A stretch of 6,255 bases of DNA from Paracoccaceae bacterium (GTDB lineage: Bacteria; Pseudomonadota; Alphaproteobacteria; Rhodobacterales; Rhodobacteraceae). The notes beneath the pieces were generated by a model, which was given only the letters and a program-made list of their open reading frames with translations, made no database searches and was not told the DNA's origin. Position numbers and translations under genes: made by a program. The stretch lies in NCBI GenBank assembly GCA_027069385.1, contig JALXER010000165.1, forward strand, positions 1-6,255. Reading direction: 5' to 3'. Positions 1 through 6,255 of this stretch are shown piece after piece (the stretch's first letter is position 1; the number at the start of each line of letters is the position of its first letter).

Positions 1-2
1 GA

Positions 3-37
3 GGGGGCGGAACGCCCCCAAACCGCCCGCAGGGCGG
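3..37. repeat. Pair of adjacent GC-rich hairpins, REP-like
   Basis: Two perfect inverted repeats stand side by side. Bases 3-9 pair with 13-19 (7 bp stem, 3-base loop), and bases 23-28 pair with 32-37 (6 bp stem, 3-base loop). Both are pure G/C in the stems and are separated by only three bases. Paired GC-rich palindromes of this kind are common between genes in Rhodobacterales genomes as dispersed REP-like elements. That identity is from general knowledge, since only one copy lies in the window. They could also help end or protect the 3' end of the minus-strand operon transcript. The element sits at the window edge and may extend beyond it. Confidence 0.45.
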
Positions 38-52
38 CCCGGCCCAAACGGA

Positions 53-80
53 AGCCGTGTTTGCGCAAGCAAACGCGGCT
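53..80 (-). terminator. Strong stem-loop after the operon, possible terminator
   Basis: Bases 53-64 pair with 69-80 in a 12 bp stem containing one G-T wobble (58 with 75), closed by a four-base loop at 65-68. It begins 67 bases beyond the stop codon of the ASKHA/ferredoxin gene and is the strongest hairpin in the non-coding left end. A smaller stem (115-119 with 124-128) lies between it and the gene. Read on the minus strand, the bases after the stem are only weakly T-rich, so this is not a textbook intrinsic terminator. It may instead be a 3'-end stabilising structure or a terminator for a convergent plus-strand gene outside the window. On the plus-strand RNA the loop reads GCAA, a GNRA tetraloop. 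Confidence 0.45.
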
Positions 81-146
81 GGAGTGCGGGAGTGTTTTGA
101 TTCGGGATGAGTGGGGCCGGTTACGGCCTCTTGAATCGACAAGCGG

Positions 147-2165
147 TTAGCGGCGGCGACGGCGCCTGCCGGGGGTGGCGGCCTGGTTGAAACTGGTTCG
201 GGGCAGGGTAACCATCGCATTCAGCAGCGGGTAGGGCGCGGTTGCGTGCGGGATGTTGGAGGCCTCGACAAAGTGTTCCTGAAACCGCGCTTCGGTGGCG
301 GTCTCGATTTTTTCGATGTTGCGCACCATCGCTTCAATCTCGGCCCGCGCGCCCATGTTCAACAGGGCAATCCGCGCGCCGGTTCCCGCCGCATTCCCTG
401 CCGAGGTAACCTTTTCCAGCGGGCAATCGGGGATCATCCCGAGCACCATCGCGTGCAGTGGCGAGATATGCGCGCCAAACGCACCGGCCAGCACCACGCG
501 GTCCACCGTCTCGACCTCCATCTTATCCATCAGCAGCCGCGCCCCCGCATAAAGCGCCGCTTTGGCCAGCTGGATTGCGCGGATATCGCCGTTGGTGACG
601 CTGATCAGCGGGCCACCATCGGCGCGCCCGTCATGGATCACATAGGCATTGGTGCGCCCGTCCTGAATGCAGCGCGCGCTGCCGACCTGTTCGGCCGAGC
701 CGATCAGCCCGCCCGCATCGACAATCCCCGCCAGCCGCATTTCGGCCACCGCTTCTATGATGCCCGAACCACAAATACCGGTAATCCCGCTGCTCAGGAT
801 AGATTGCGCAAAGCCGTCCTCGTCCGACCAAAGATCGGAGCCGATCACCTTGAACCGCGGTTCCTTGGTTTGCGGATCGATGCGCAGTTTCTCGATGGCC
901 CCGGGTGCGGCGCGCTGGCCGGATGAAATCTGCGCCCCCTCGAAGGCCGGACCGGTAGGAGAGGAGCAGGCCAGCACCCGCTCCCTGTTTCCCAGCAGAA
1001 TTTCGGCATTGGTGCCCACATCGACCACCAACACCAGATCTTCGGATTTGTCGGGTGCCTCGGACAGGGCCACGGCGGCGGCATCGGCCCCCACATGGCC
1101 CGCGATACAGGGCAGAATATAGAAATATGCCTGCGGGTGCAGGGCAATCCCCAGTTCTGTTGCCGGCAGAGTCAGGCTGTTGGCGGTGGCCAAGGCAAAC
1201 GGAGCCTGCCCCAGTTCAACCGGATTCAGCCCCAGAAACAGGTGGTGCATCACCGGATTGGCAACCAGCACGGCCTCGACAATATCGGCAGGGGTTATGC
1301 CGGCTTCGGTCGCTATTTCATCGACCAGTTCGTTCATGGCATCGCGCACCAGCGCGGTCAGTTCAACCTCGCCACCCTCGTTCATCATCACATAGGAAAC
1401 CCGGCTCATCAGGTCCTCGCCCAGCCGGATCTGCGGGTTCATTACCCCGGCCGAGGCCACGACTTCGCCACTGCCCAGATCGCACAGATGCGCGGCAATG
1501 GTGGTCGAGCCCAGATCGATCGCCAGCCCGAAAAGTGGCGCATCGTGAAAACCGGGCCAAAGCTGGATAATGCGGCCGGTGGGGTGATGCACCGCAACGG
1601 TGACCTGCCAGTTGCCCTTGCGCAGGGTGGGTTGCAGGGTCGCCAGAATATCCAGCCCCGCCGACAGGCCGTCCAGCCCCCATTGCGACAACAGCGCCGC
1701 CTTTAGCCGCTCCATATCGCCGCTTGGTTCGTCCATGTCGGGCTGTTCAACCTCGACAAAGTAGAGCTTTGTCGCGGGGGTGATGGTGATATCGCGGGCC
1801 TCGGCGCGTTTGCGCACAACCTGCTTATGCACCTGCGAACTTGCGGGCACATCGATCACCACATCGCCTTGCACCAGCGCCTGACAGCCCAGTCGCCGCC
1901 CCTTGGCCAGCCCGCGCACCCGGTCATAGCGCGCCTCGACGCTGTTCCATTCGGACAACGCATCTTCGCGCACGATCACCCCGTGCTTGGGAAAGTCGCC
2001 AAAGGCCGGCGTCACCTGGCATTTAGAGCAAATCCCGCGCCCGCCGCAGACCGAATCGAGGTCCACCCCCAGCGCCCGCGCCGCATCCAGAACCCGTGTG
2101 CCACGGGCAAAGCGGCCACGTTTGCCCGAAGGCGTGAAAATCACCGATGGGTCCTGGTCGCTCAT
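147..2165 (-). CDS. RACo-like corrinoid activation protein ([2Fe-2S] ferredoxin + ASKHA ATPase)
   Basis: The protein has 672 residues. Residues about 7-107 form a plant-type [2Fe-2S] ferredoxin domain with cluster ligands C40, C46 and C49 (CGGRGICSKC) and C94. After a linker, residues about 212 to 640 form an ASKHA ATPase domain of the DUF4445 type. Visible motifs are the phosphate-1 loop FGLAIDLGSTT (212-222), NPQIRLGEDLMSR (243-255), NPVMHHLFLG (303-312), the phosphate-2 loop VVDVGTNAEILLG (380-392), GICGSGIIEA (463-472) and the adenosine motif VVLAGAFGAH (557-566). Characterised relatives (RACo; RamA has the same ASKHA part with different clusters) use ATP to drive electrons onto inactive Co(II) corrinoid proteins, restoring Co(I) for methyl transfer. 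It is probably cytoplasmic. The start is supported by AGGTG at 2171-2175, 5 bases upstream. It follows livM by 24 bases. The protein ends in six arginines, which is unusual. The family is clear, but the partner corrinoid protein is not in the window. Confidence 0.9.
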   Translation of the reverse strand: MSDQDPSVIFTPSGKRGRFARGTRVLDAARALGVDLDSVCGGRGICSKCQVTPAFGDFPKHGVIVREDALSEWNSVEARYDRVRGLAKGRRLGCQALVQGDVVIDVPASSQVHKQVVRKRAEARDITITPATKLYFVEVEQPDMDEPSGDMERLKAALLSQWGLDGLSAGLDILATLQPTLRKGNWQVTVAVHHPTGRIIQLWPGFHDAPLFGLAIDLGSTTIAAHLCDLGSGEVVASAGVMNPQIRLGEDLMSRVSYVMMNEGGEVELTALVRDAMNELVDEIATEAGITPADIVEAVLVANPVMHHLFLGLNPVELGQAPFALATANSLTLPATELGIALHPQAYFYILPCIAGHVGADAAAVALSEAPDKSEDLVLVVDVGTNAEILLGNRERVLACSSPTGPAFEGAQISSGQRAAPGAIEKLRIDPQTKEPRFKVIGSDLWSDEDGFAQSILSSGITGICGSGIIEAVAEMRLAGIVDAGGLIGSAEQVGSARCIQDGRTNAYVIHDGRADGGPLISVTNGDIRAIQLAKAALYAGARLLMDKMEVETVDRVVLAGAFGAHISPLHAMVLGMIPDCPLEKVTSAGNAAGTGARIALLNMGARAEIEAMVRNIEKIETATEARFQEHFVEASNIPHATAPYPLLNAMVTLPRTSFNQAATPGRRRRRR

Positions 2166-2189
2166 GGGGGCACCTGCGTTGGGGCGCGG

Positions 2190-3491
2190 TTAGGCGCTGT
2201 TCTTCTCGGGGATAAGCCCGCGCGGGCTAAAGCGCAAGACCAGCAGCAGGATAAGCCCCATCAGCAGCAGGCGCAAATGCGCAGCGCGATCGATCAGGGT
2301 GGCGCGCAACTCGGAATCCTCGGCCATGAACCAGGTGACTGCATTCATCACATGGCCGCCGATCTGTTCGGCCTCGACCCAGACAAACCAGATCAGGAAT
2401 GCGCCAAGGATAGAACCCCAGTTATTGCCCGACCCGCCAACGACCACCATCACCCAGATCAGAAAGGTAAAGCGCAACGGCTGATAGGACCCCGGGGTGA
2501 ACTGCCCCTCTAGCGTGGTCAGCATGGCACCGGCAATTCCCACCACTGCCGAGCCGATAATGAAGGTTTGCAAATGGCGCCTTGTCACGTCTTTACCCAT
2601 GGCCGCCGCCGCGTCGCGGTTGTCACGAATGGCCCGCATCATCCGGCCCCATGGCGAACGCAGGGCGCGTTCGGACAGGTACAGGATAACCAGCAACACA
2701 ACGGTAAACATACCCGCATAGATCAGCTTGACGAACAACGAAGAGGCGGTGATCACGTCGATATTAACCTGTCCGGCCAAGGTTTGGAACCACTCGGTCT
2801 GTTGCAGGTCATAGGCGGTCGGCACAACGCCGTTTTTCAGGCCCGCGACGTTTTTCACCCCGCGCGCCAGCCAGTCCTCGTTCTTCAGAACGGCAACGAT
2901 AATCTCGGCAATGCCCAGCGTCGCGATGGCCAGATAGTCCGAGCGCAACCCCAGCGCCACCTTGCCCACGACCCACGCACCGCCCGCAGCAAACAGGCCG
3001 CCCACCAGCCAGCTAAGCATGATCGGCAGGCCAAGCCCGCCGATATTGCCCGCCTTGGCCGCGTTGACCGATTCAATCGCCCCGGCGGCCGGATCAAAGA
3101 AGTATCGCGTCAGGAAAAAGCCGCCAACCACAATCGCCACCGTGCCCAGCTTGCGCAGCATGCCGCGGGTTTTGACCCGCAGCACAATGACCGCCGCGAT
3201 GGTGGCCAGAAATGCCAGCAGCGCCAGCCCGAGGCCGCTGCCCCCGGCGCTCCATGCTTCGGGGATCGGGGGCTGGCTGACCAGCACCGCGGCCACACCA
3301 CCAAGCGCGGCAAAGCCCATGATCCCGACATTGAAAATACCGGCATAGCCCCACTGGATATTGACCCCCAGCGCCATGATTGCCGAAATGATACACAGGT
3401 TCAGAATGGTCAGCGCAAAGGTCCAGCTTTGCAACTCGCCCGCGCCGATGATCGCCAGCGCCATGATGGCAAAATAGAGTACGTTCTTCAT
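2190..3491 (-). CDS. livM: Branched-chain amino acid-type ABC transporter permease, LivM family
   Basis: This 433-residue polytopic inner-membrane protein is one of the two permease subunits of a HAAT-family importer. It carries the LivM hallmarks: GVNIQWGYAGIFNVGIMGFAALGG (42-65), LRSDYLAIATLGIAEIIV (182-199), the ATPase-docking loop GRMMRAIRDNRDAAAAMGK (282-300), VGGSGNNWGSILGAF (351-365) and the terminal FSPRGLIP (421-428). Several hydrophobic stretches are evident, for example 1-40, 87-104, 159-180 and 262-271. Residues about 105-150 form an additional basic then hydrophobic segment ahead of the usual motif. The segment normally reading like N-TGG-G is diverged here (NVAGLKNG, 214-221). 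The start codon overlaps the livH stop as ATGA, and AAGGG at 3500-3504 lies 8 bases upstream. The family is secure. The substrate cannot be read from the permease and could be an amino acid, amide, urea-like or methylated nitrogen compound. Confidence 0.92.
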   Translation of the reverse strand: MKNVLYFAIMALAIIGAGELQSWTFALTILNLCIISAIMALGVNIQWGYAGIFNVGIMGFAALGGVAAVLVSQPPIPEAWSAGGSGLGLALLAFLATIAAVIVLRVKTRGMLRKLGTVAIVVGGFFLTRYFFDPAAGAIESVNAAKAGNIGGLGLPIMLSWLVGGLFAAGGAWVVGKVALGLRSDYLAIATLGIAEIIVAVLKNEDWLARGVKNVAGLKNGVVPTAYDLQQTEWFQTLAGQVNIDVITASSLFVKLIYAGMFTVVLLVILYLSERALRSPWGRMMRAIRDNRDAAAAMGKDVTRRHLQTFIIGSAVVGIAGAMLTTLEGQFTPGSYQPLRFTFLIWVMVVVGGSGNNWGSILGAFLIWFVWVEAEQIGGHVMNAVTWFMAEDSELRATLIDRAAHLRLLLMGLILLLVLRFSPRGLIPEKNSA

Positions 3492-4501
3492 AGCACTTTC
3501 CCTTTGAAAATACCCGTGGGTCTGACCAGCAGCACCAGCACCAGAATGACAAAACTGACCGCGAATTTATAGTCGGTTGACAGTAATTGCATCAGGCTGT
3601 CGGGCACCCAGCCATCGGGGCCAAGATAGGCCAGAAAGCGTTTATAGGCATAGGTGACGCCCATTTCCGAAAACGCAATCACAAAGCCACCGGCGATTGC
3701 GCCGATCGGATTGCCGATCCCTCCGACGATCGCCGAGGCGAATATCGGCAGCAGCAACTGAAAATAGGTGAAGGGTTTGAACGACTTGTCCAGCCCGTAC
3801 AGCACACCGGCAATCGTGGCCAGCGCTGCGGCGATGATCCACGCCACCATGACCACCTTGTCAGGGTTGACGCCCGACAACAGCGCCAGATCTTCGTTAT
3901 CCGAATAGGCCCGCATTGCCTTGCCGGTGCGAGATTTTTGCAAGAACCAGAACAGCGCAATCATCACGACAAGGGCAACCACCACGGTAATTGCCTGCGT
4001 AGAGCGAATGGCAAGCCCTTCATCCAGACCGGTCATTTCCTTAAAGGCGCGGGCCTTGATGATAAAACGCTCTCCGTCGAAAAATTTGCGTTCGGCAGGG
4101 CCATAGGCCACGCGCACAATGCCGTTGATGATGAACATAATGCCGACGCTGGCCATCATCAGCACGATACTGGCCGCCTTGACCTTGCGATAATAGCGGT
4201 ACACCAGCCGGTCGGTCAGCAGCACGAACGCCACCGTGCCCAGAATCCCGAAGGGCAGGGCGAGCAGCGCCGTGGGCAGCGGCCCCGCCGAGATGCCCCA
4301 GCCCAGAAAGACGTTGGTTACCGCAATGGTCAACATGGTGCCAAAGGCCATGGTGTCGCCATGGGCAAAGTTGGAGAACCGCAGAATAGAGTAGATCAGC
4401 GTCACCCCCAGCGCCCCTAGCGCCAACTGGCTGCCATAGGCAAGGCCGGGCACAATCACATAGTTCGAATATAACGCAAGCGCGTTCAGGATATCATGCA
4501 T
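3488..4501 (-). CDS. livH: Branched-chain amino acid-type ABC transporter permease, LivH family
   Basis: This 337-residue integral membrane protein is the second permease of the importer. The N-terminal LivH signature is clear (GVTLIYSILRFSNFAHGD, 32-49), as are the cytoplasmic coupling loop GKAMRAYSDNEDLALLSGV (193-211), the glycine-rich IVGGIGNPIGAIAGG (258-272) and the terminal LVRPTGIFKG (325-334). Multiple hydrophobic helices are visible. The ATG at 4501 is chosen as start: it lies 2 bases after the preceding gene's stop, has GAGG at 4513-4516 (11 bases upstream, rather long), and gives the family's usual N-terminus. An in-frame GTG at 4540 would add 13 polar residues, overlap the previous gene by 37 bases and has no ribosome binding site. 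The stop overlaps the livM start by 4 bases, so the two permeases are probably translated in a coupled way. Confidence 0.93.
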   Translation of the reverse strand: MHDILNALALYSNYVIVPGLAYGSQLALGALGVTLIYSILRFSNFAHGDTMAFGTMLTIAVTNVFLGWGISAGPLPTALLALPFGILGTVAFVLLTDRLVYRYYRKVKAASIVLMMASVGIMFIINGIVRVAYGPAERKFFDGERFIIKARAFKEMTGLDEGLAIRSTQAITVVVALVVMIALFWFLQKSRTGKAMRAYSDNEDLALLSGVNPDKVVMVAWIIAAALATIAGVLYGLDKSFKPFTYFQLLLPIFASAIVGGIGNPIGAIAGGFVIAFSEMGVTYAYKRFLAYLGPDGWVPDSLMQLLSTDYKFAVSFVILVLVLLVRPTGIFKGKVL

Positions 4502-4503
4502 GG

Positions 4504-4893
4504 TTATCTTGGCCTCATATTTTCGCAGGGTCCCTGCCACTGGTAAGTGACGGGGTGGCCGTCGCGCAAAAAGGTAAATACATAAACGGCGCTGTCATCG
4601 GCGTTCTGGATGGTAAGGGTGTGGGCGGGCTTTTGGTCGGGGGTTTGCAGCACGGATGTAACGACGGTCGCCTCGTCATTCTCGGTTAATTCGATTTCGA
4701 CCTCGCCCGGTGCCCCGACCAGCCGGCCGTGCGGTTGCCCCCATTCATAGGTGACCTCGAAACGCACCCGCTGGGGGGCGTTGTCGGGAACCAGGGCTCC
4801 GCCCATGCTTAGATCGCATTGAAAAACATAGGTATAGGCATGGGATTGCCCCGCCGCCCAAATCAGTGCCAGCCCTGCCAGTGCGCGCCACAT
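4504..4893 (-). CDS. Small predicted exported protein of unknown function within the liv operon
   Basis: This 129-residue protein is not recognised as a member of a named family. It begins with a short signal peptide: W2 and R3, a hydrophobic stretch to about A14, then a probable signal peptidase I site after SHA (residues 17-19). The mature part of about 110 residues is rich in alternating polar/hydrophobic stretches (for example 41-50, 64-70, 75-82, 91-97, 102-109), suggesting a beta-sandwich-like periplasmic domain. It has just two cysteines, C26 and C123, one near each end, which could form a disulfide. The start is 2 bases after the livF stop and the stop is 2 bases before livH, so it is almost certainly co-translated with the transporter. 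A G-rich stretch just upstream is its only ribosome binding candidate. It is too short and too unlike LivK to be the substrate-binding protein. A role as a periplasmic accessory to transport is inference. Confidence 0.8.
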   Translation of the reverse strand: MWRALAGLALIWAAGQSHAYTYVFQCDLSMGGALVPDNAPQRVRFEVTYEWGQPHGRLVGAPGEVEIELTENDEATVVTSVLQTPDQKPAHTLTIQNADDSAVYVFTFLRDGHPVTYQWQGPCENMRPR

Positions 4894-4895
4894 GC

Positions 4896-5603
4896 CTAGC
4901 CCCCCAGAAACGATTTGCGCACTTCGGGGTTGGCAAGCAGTGCCGCGCCGGTGTCGGTAAACCGGTTGCGCCCCTGCACCAGCACATAGCCCTTGTCGGC
5001 GATATTGAGCGCCTGACGGGCGTTTTGCTCGACCATCAGAATAGCGATGCCCAAGCGTGCCACCTCTATGATCCGGTCGAACAGCTCGTCCATCACAATC
5101 GGCGACACACCCGCGGTCGGTTCATCGAGCATCAGCACCTTGGGCTTGGTCATCAGGGCGCGGCCCACGGCCACTTGCTGGCGCTGCCCGCCCGACAATT
5201 CCCCCGCGTGCTGTTTGCGTTTCTCTTTCAGAATGGGGAACAGATCGAACACCTTTTCCATGGTGCCGGTGAAGTCATCCTCGCGGATATAGGCGCCCAT
5301 TTCCAGATTTTCCTGCACTGTCATGCTGGTAAACACGTTGGCATTTTGCGGCACAAAGCCCATGCCCGCATGCACCCGCGCTTGCGGGGACAGCTTGCCG
5401 ATATCCTTGCCGTCCAGCCGCACCGAGCCGCCATGCAGGCTCAGCATTCCGAACACCGCCTTCATCGCCGTGGATTTGCCCGCGCCGTTCGGCCCGACAA
5501 TCACCGCAATTTCGCCCTTGTCCACCGCGATCGTGCAGTCGTGCAGAATATCCGCACCCTTGCCATAACCGCCGGTCATGTTTTCACCGATAAGATAGCT
5601 CAT
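4896..5603 (-). CDS. livF: Branched-chain amino acid-type ABC transporter ATPase, LivF family
   Basis: This 235-residue cytoplasmic ATPase has a complete nucleotide-binding domain: Walker A GPNGAGKST (37-45), Q-loop Q86 (VPQN), signature LSGGQRQQV (136-144), Walker B VLMLDEP (156-162) with catalytic E161, and switch position Q193 in the sequence VEQNA. Glutamine instead of histidine at the switch is usual for LivF proteins and separates it from its LivG partner. The length matches the family. The start at 5603 is set by a strong GGAGG 7 bases upstream and by the N-terminus MSYLIGENMTGGYG typical of the family. An in-frame upstream start at 5696 would add 31 residues of arginine-rich sequence read from within livG and is rejected. 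Its start overlaps the livG stop by 4 bases, and it is followed after 2 bases by the small exported protein gene. Confidence 0.93.
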   Translation of the reverse strand: MSYLIGENMTGGYGKGADILHDCTIAVDKGEIAVIVGPNGAGKSTAMKAVFGMLSLHGGSVRLDGKDIGKLSPQARVHAGMGFVPQNANVFTSMTVQENLEMGAYIREDDFTGTMEKVFDLFPILKEKRKQHAGELSGGQRQQVAVGRALMTKPKVLMLDEPTAGVSPIVMDELFDRIIEVARLGIAILMVEQNARQALNIADKGYVLVQGRNRFTDTGAALLANPEVRKSFLGG

Positions 5604-6255
5604 GCGCTGACCTCCGGCTTGTTTTTCAGGCCGGTGCCCAGATAGGCCTCGATCACCGCGTCGTTGGTTTTGACCTCTTCGGCGGTGCCTTCGCACAATA
5701 CCTTGCCCTCGGCCATACAGATGACCGGATCACACAGGCGGCTGATAAAATCCATGTCATGTTCGATCATGCAAAACGTATAGCCACGTTCCTGATTAAG
5801 CCGCAAAATCGCGTCGCCAATGGTGTTCAACAGCGTGCGGTTCACGCCCGCGCCCACCTCGTCCAGAAACACGATCTTGGCGTCAACCATCATGGTGCGG
5901 CCCAGTTCCAGCAGCTTTTTCTGCCCGCCGGACAGATTACCCGCCAATTCATCGGCCACATGCGGAATTTCAAGAAAATCAATTACTTCGTCGGCTTTTT
6001 CGCGAATGGCCTTTTCCTCGGCCCGTACCTTTTTGCCCTTGAACCACGCATCCCAGAGCGCCTCTCCGGATTGGTTGCCCGGCACCATCATCAGGTTTTC
6101 GCGTACCGTCAGGGTGGAAAATTCGTGGGCAATCTGAAAGGTGCGCAACAGGCCCTTGGCGAATAATTCGTGCGGTTTCAGGCCGGTGATGTCCTCATCC
6201 CCCAGAAAAACCTTGCCGCTGGTGGGTTGGTAATGCCCCGCCACCACGTTGAACA
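5600..6255 (-). CDS. livG: Branched-chain amino acid-type ABC transporter ATPase, LivG family (5' end cut off)
   Basis: The gene is open to the window edge. The coding frame runs into FNVVAGHYQPTSG at the edge, the part that directly follows Walker A in LivG proteins, so roughly the first 40 residues lie outside. About 217 residues remain. Counting from the first valine of FNVVAG, visible elements are the Q-loop RTFQ with Q38, a helical insertion rich in charged residues (about 68-90), signature LSGGQKKLLELGR (105-117), Walker B KIVFLDE (124-130) with E130, and switch histidine H163 (IEHDMDF). The residue after the Walker B glutamate is valine rather than the more common proline (LDEVGAGVN); this variant is seen in this branch of LivG-like ATPases as far as I recall. 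The C-terminus AYLGTG is typical. The stop overlaps the livF start as ATGA. It is cytoplasmic and works as a heterodimer with LivF. Confidence 0.92.
   Translation of the reverse strand, partial: FNVVAGHYQPTSGKVFLGDEDITGLKPHELFAKGLLRTFQIAHEFSTLTVRENLMMVPGNQSGEALWDAWFKGKKVRAEEKAIREKADEVIDFLEIPHVADELAGNLSGGQKKLLELGRTMMVDAKIVFLDEVGAGVNRTLLNTIGDAILRLNQERGYTFCMIEHDMDFISRLCDPVICMAEGKVLCEGTAEEVKTNDAVIEAYLGTGLKNKPEVSA
5611..5615 (-). promoter_or_regulatory. Ribosome binding site deciding the livF start
   Basis: On the minus strand this reads GGAGG, followed by TCAGCGC and then the ATG at 5603, a spacing of 7 bases. It lies inside the last codons of livG. It selects the start at 5603 over the in-frame upstream start at 5696, and together with the 4-base gene overlap it points to translational coupling of the two ATPases. 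Confidence 0.75.

Noticed and set aside
246..926. Long open frames on the plus strand opposite the ASKHA/ferredoxin gene, and similar ones opposite livM, livH, livF and livG
   Set aside because: Their translations are rich in R, P, H, Q and A without recognisable motifs, and they mirror clearly real minus-strand genes. They are the expected antisense shadows of GC-rich coding sequence.
147..2165. Reading the ASKHA/ferredoxin gene as an ordinary electron-transfer ferredoxin or a sugar kinase/Hsp70-like protein
   Set aside because: The combination of an N-terminal [2Fe-2S] domain with the DUF4445-type ASKHA motifs is specific to the corrinoid-activator family, and neither alternative explains the full length.
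4502..4540. Alternative GTG start for livH giving a 350-residue protein
   Set aside because: It would overlap the previous gene by 37 bases, has no ribosome binding site, and adds a polar leader not typical of LivH. The ATG at 4501 fits better.
5025..5027. Glutamine in place of the switch histidine in LivF
   Set aside because: It looked like a defective ATPase at first, but the sequence VEQN at this place is the normal LivF form. The partner LivG keeps the histidine.
5604..5696. Upstream start for livF giving a 266-residue protein
   Set aside because: The added 31 residues are arginine-rich sequence read from inside livG, and a strong GGAGG site precedes the ATG at 5603.
1..6255. CRISPR array, tRNA or rRNA gene, insertion sequence, toxin-antitoxin pair or defence system
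   Set aside because: No regularly spaced repeats, cloverleaf-like sequence, transposase or defence motifs were found. All the coding space is taken by the transporter operon and the activator gene.

Overview
This window is a GC-rich (roughly 60% by eye) stretch of an alphaproteobacterial-looking chromosome, probably from the Rhodobacterales/Roseobacter group. That placement is an inference from base composition, protein family style and the GC-rich paired hairpins at the left edge; it was not tested by a search. All convincing genes lie on the minus strand, so transcription runs from position 6255 towards position 1.

Right to left, in transcription order, the window holds: a livG-type ABC ATPase whose first residues, including the Walker A motif, lie beyond the window (5600-6255); a livF-type ABC ATPase (4896-5603); a small predicted exported protein of unknown function (4504-4893); a livH-type permease (3488-4501); a livM-type permease (2190-3491); and a 672-residue protein with an N-terminal [2Fe-2S] ferredoxin domain and a C-terminal ASKHA ATPase domain, of the RACo type that reductively reactivates corrinoid proteins (147-2165). 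Two junctions overlap by 4 bases (ATGA), two genes are separated by only 2 bases, and the last gap is 24 bases, so this reads as one translationally coupled operon. Positions 1-146 are non-coding and rich in hairpins, and probably mark the end of the transcript.

Four genes supply the core of a branched-chain amino acid/amide-type (HAAT family) importer: two membrane permeases and two cytoplasmic ATPases. No periplasmic substrate-binding protein is seen, so it must be encoded elsewhere. The last gene is not a transport gene. Its family keeps cobalamin-dependent methyltransferase systems active, which suggests that the imported compound, or a product of it, is demethylated through a corrinoid protein. 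No methyltransferase or corrinoid protein is inside the window, so that link is a hypothesis.

The points most worth a second look are the operon pairing of a Liv-type importer with a RACo-like activator, and the small secreted protein gene placed between the ATPase and permease genes. I see no CRISPR array, tRNA, rRNA, insertion sequence or phage gene.
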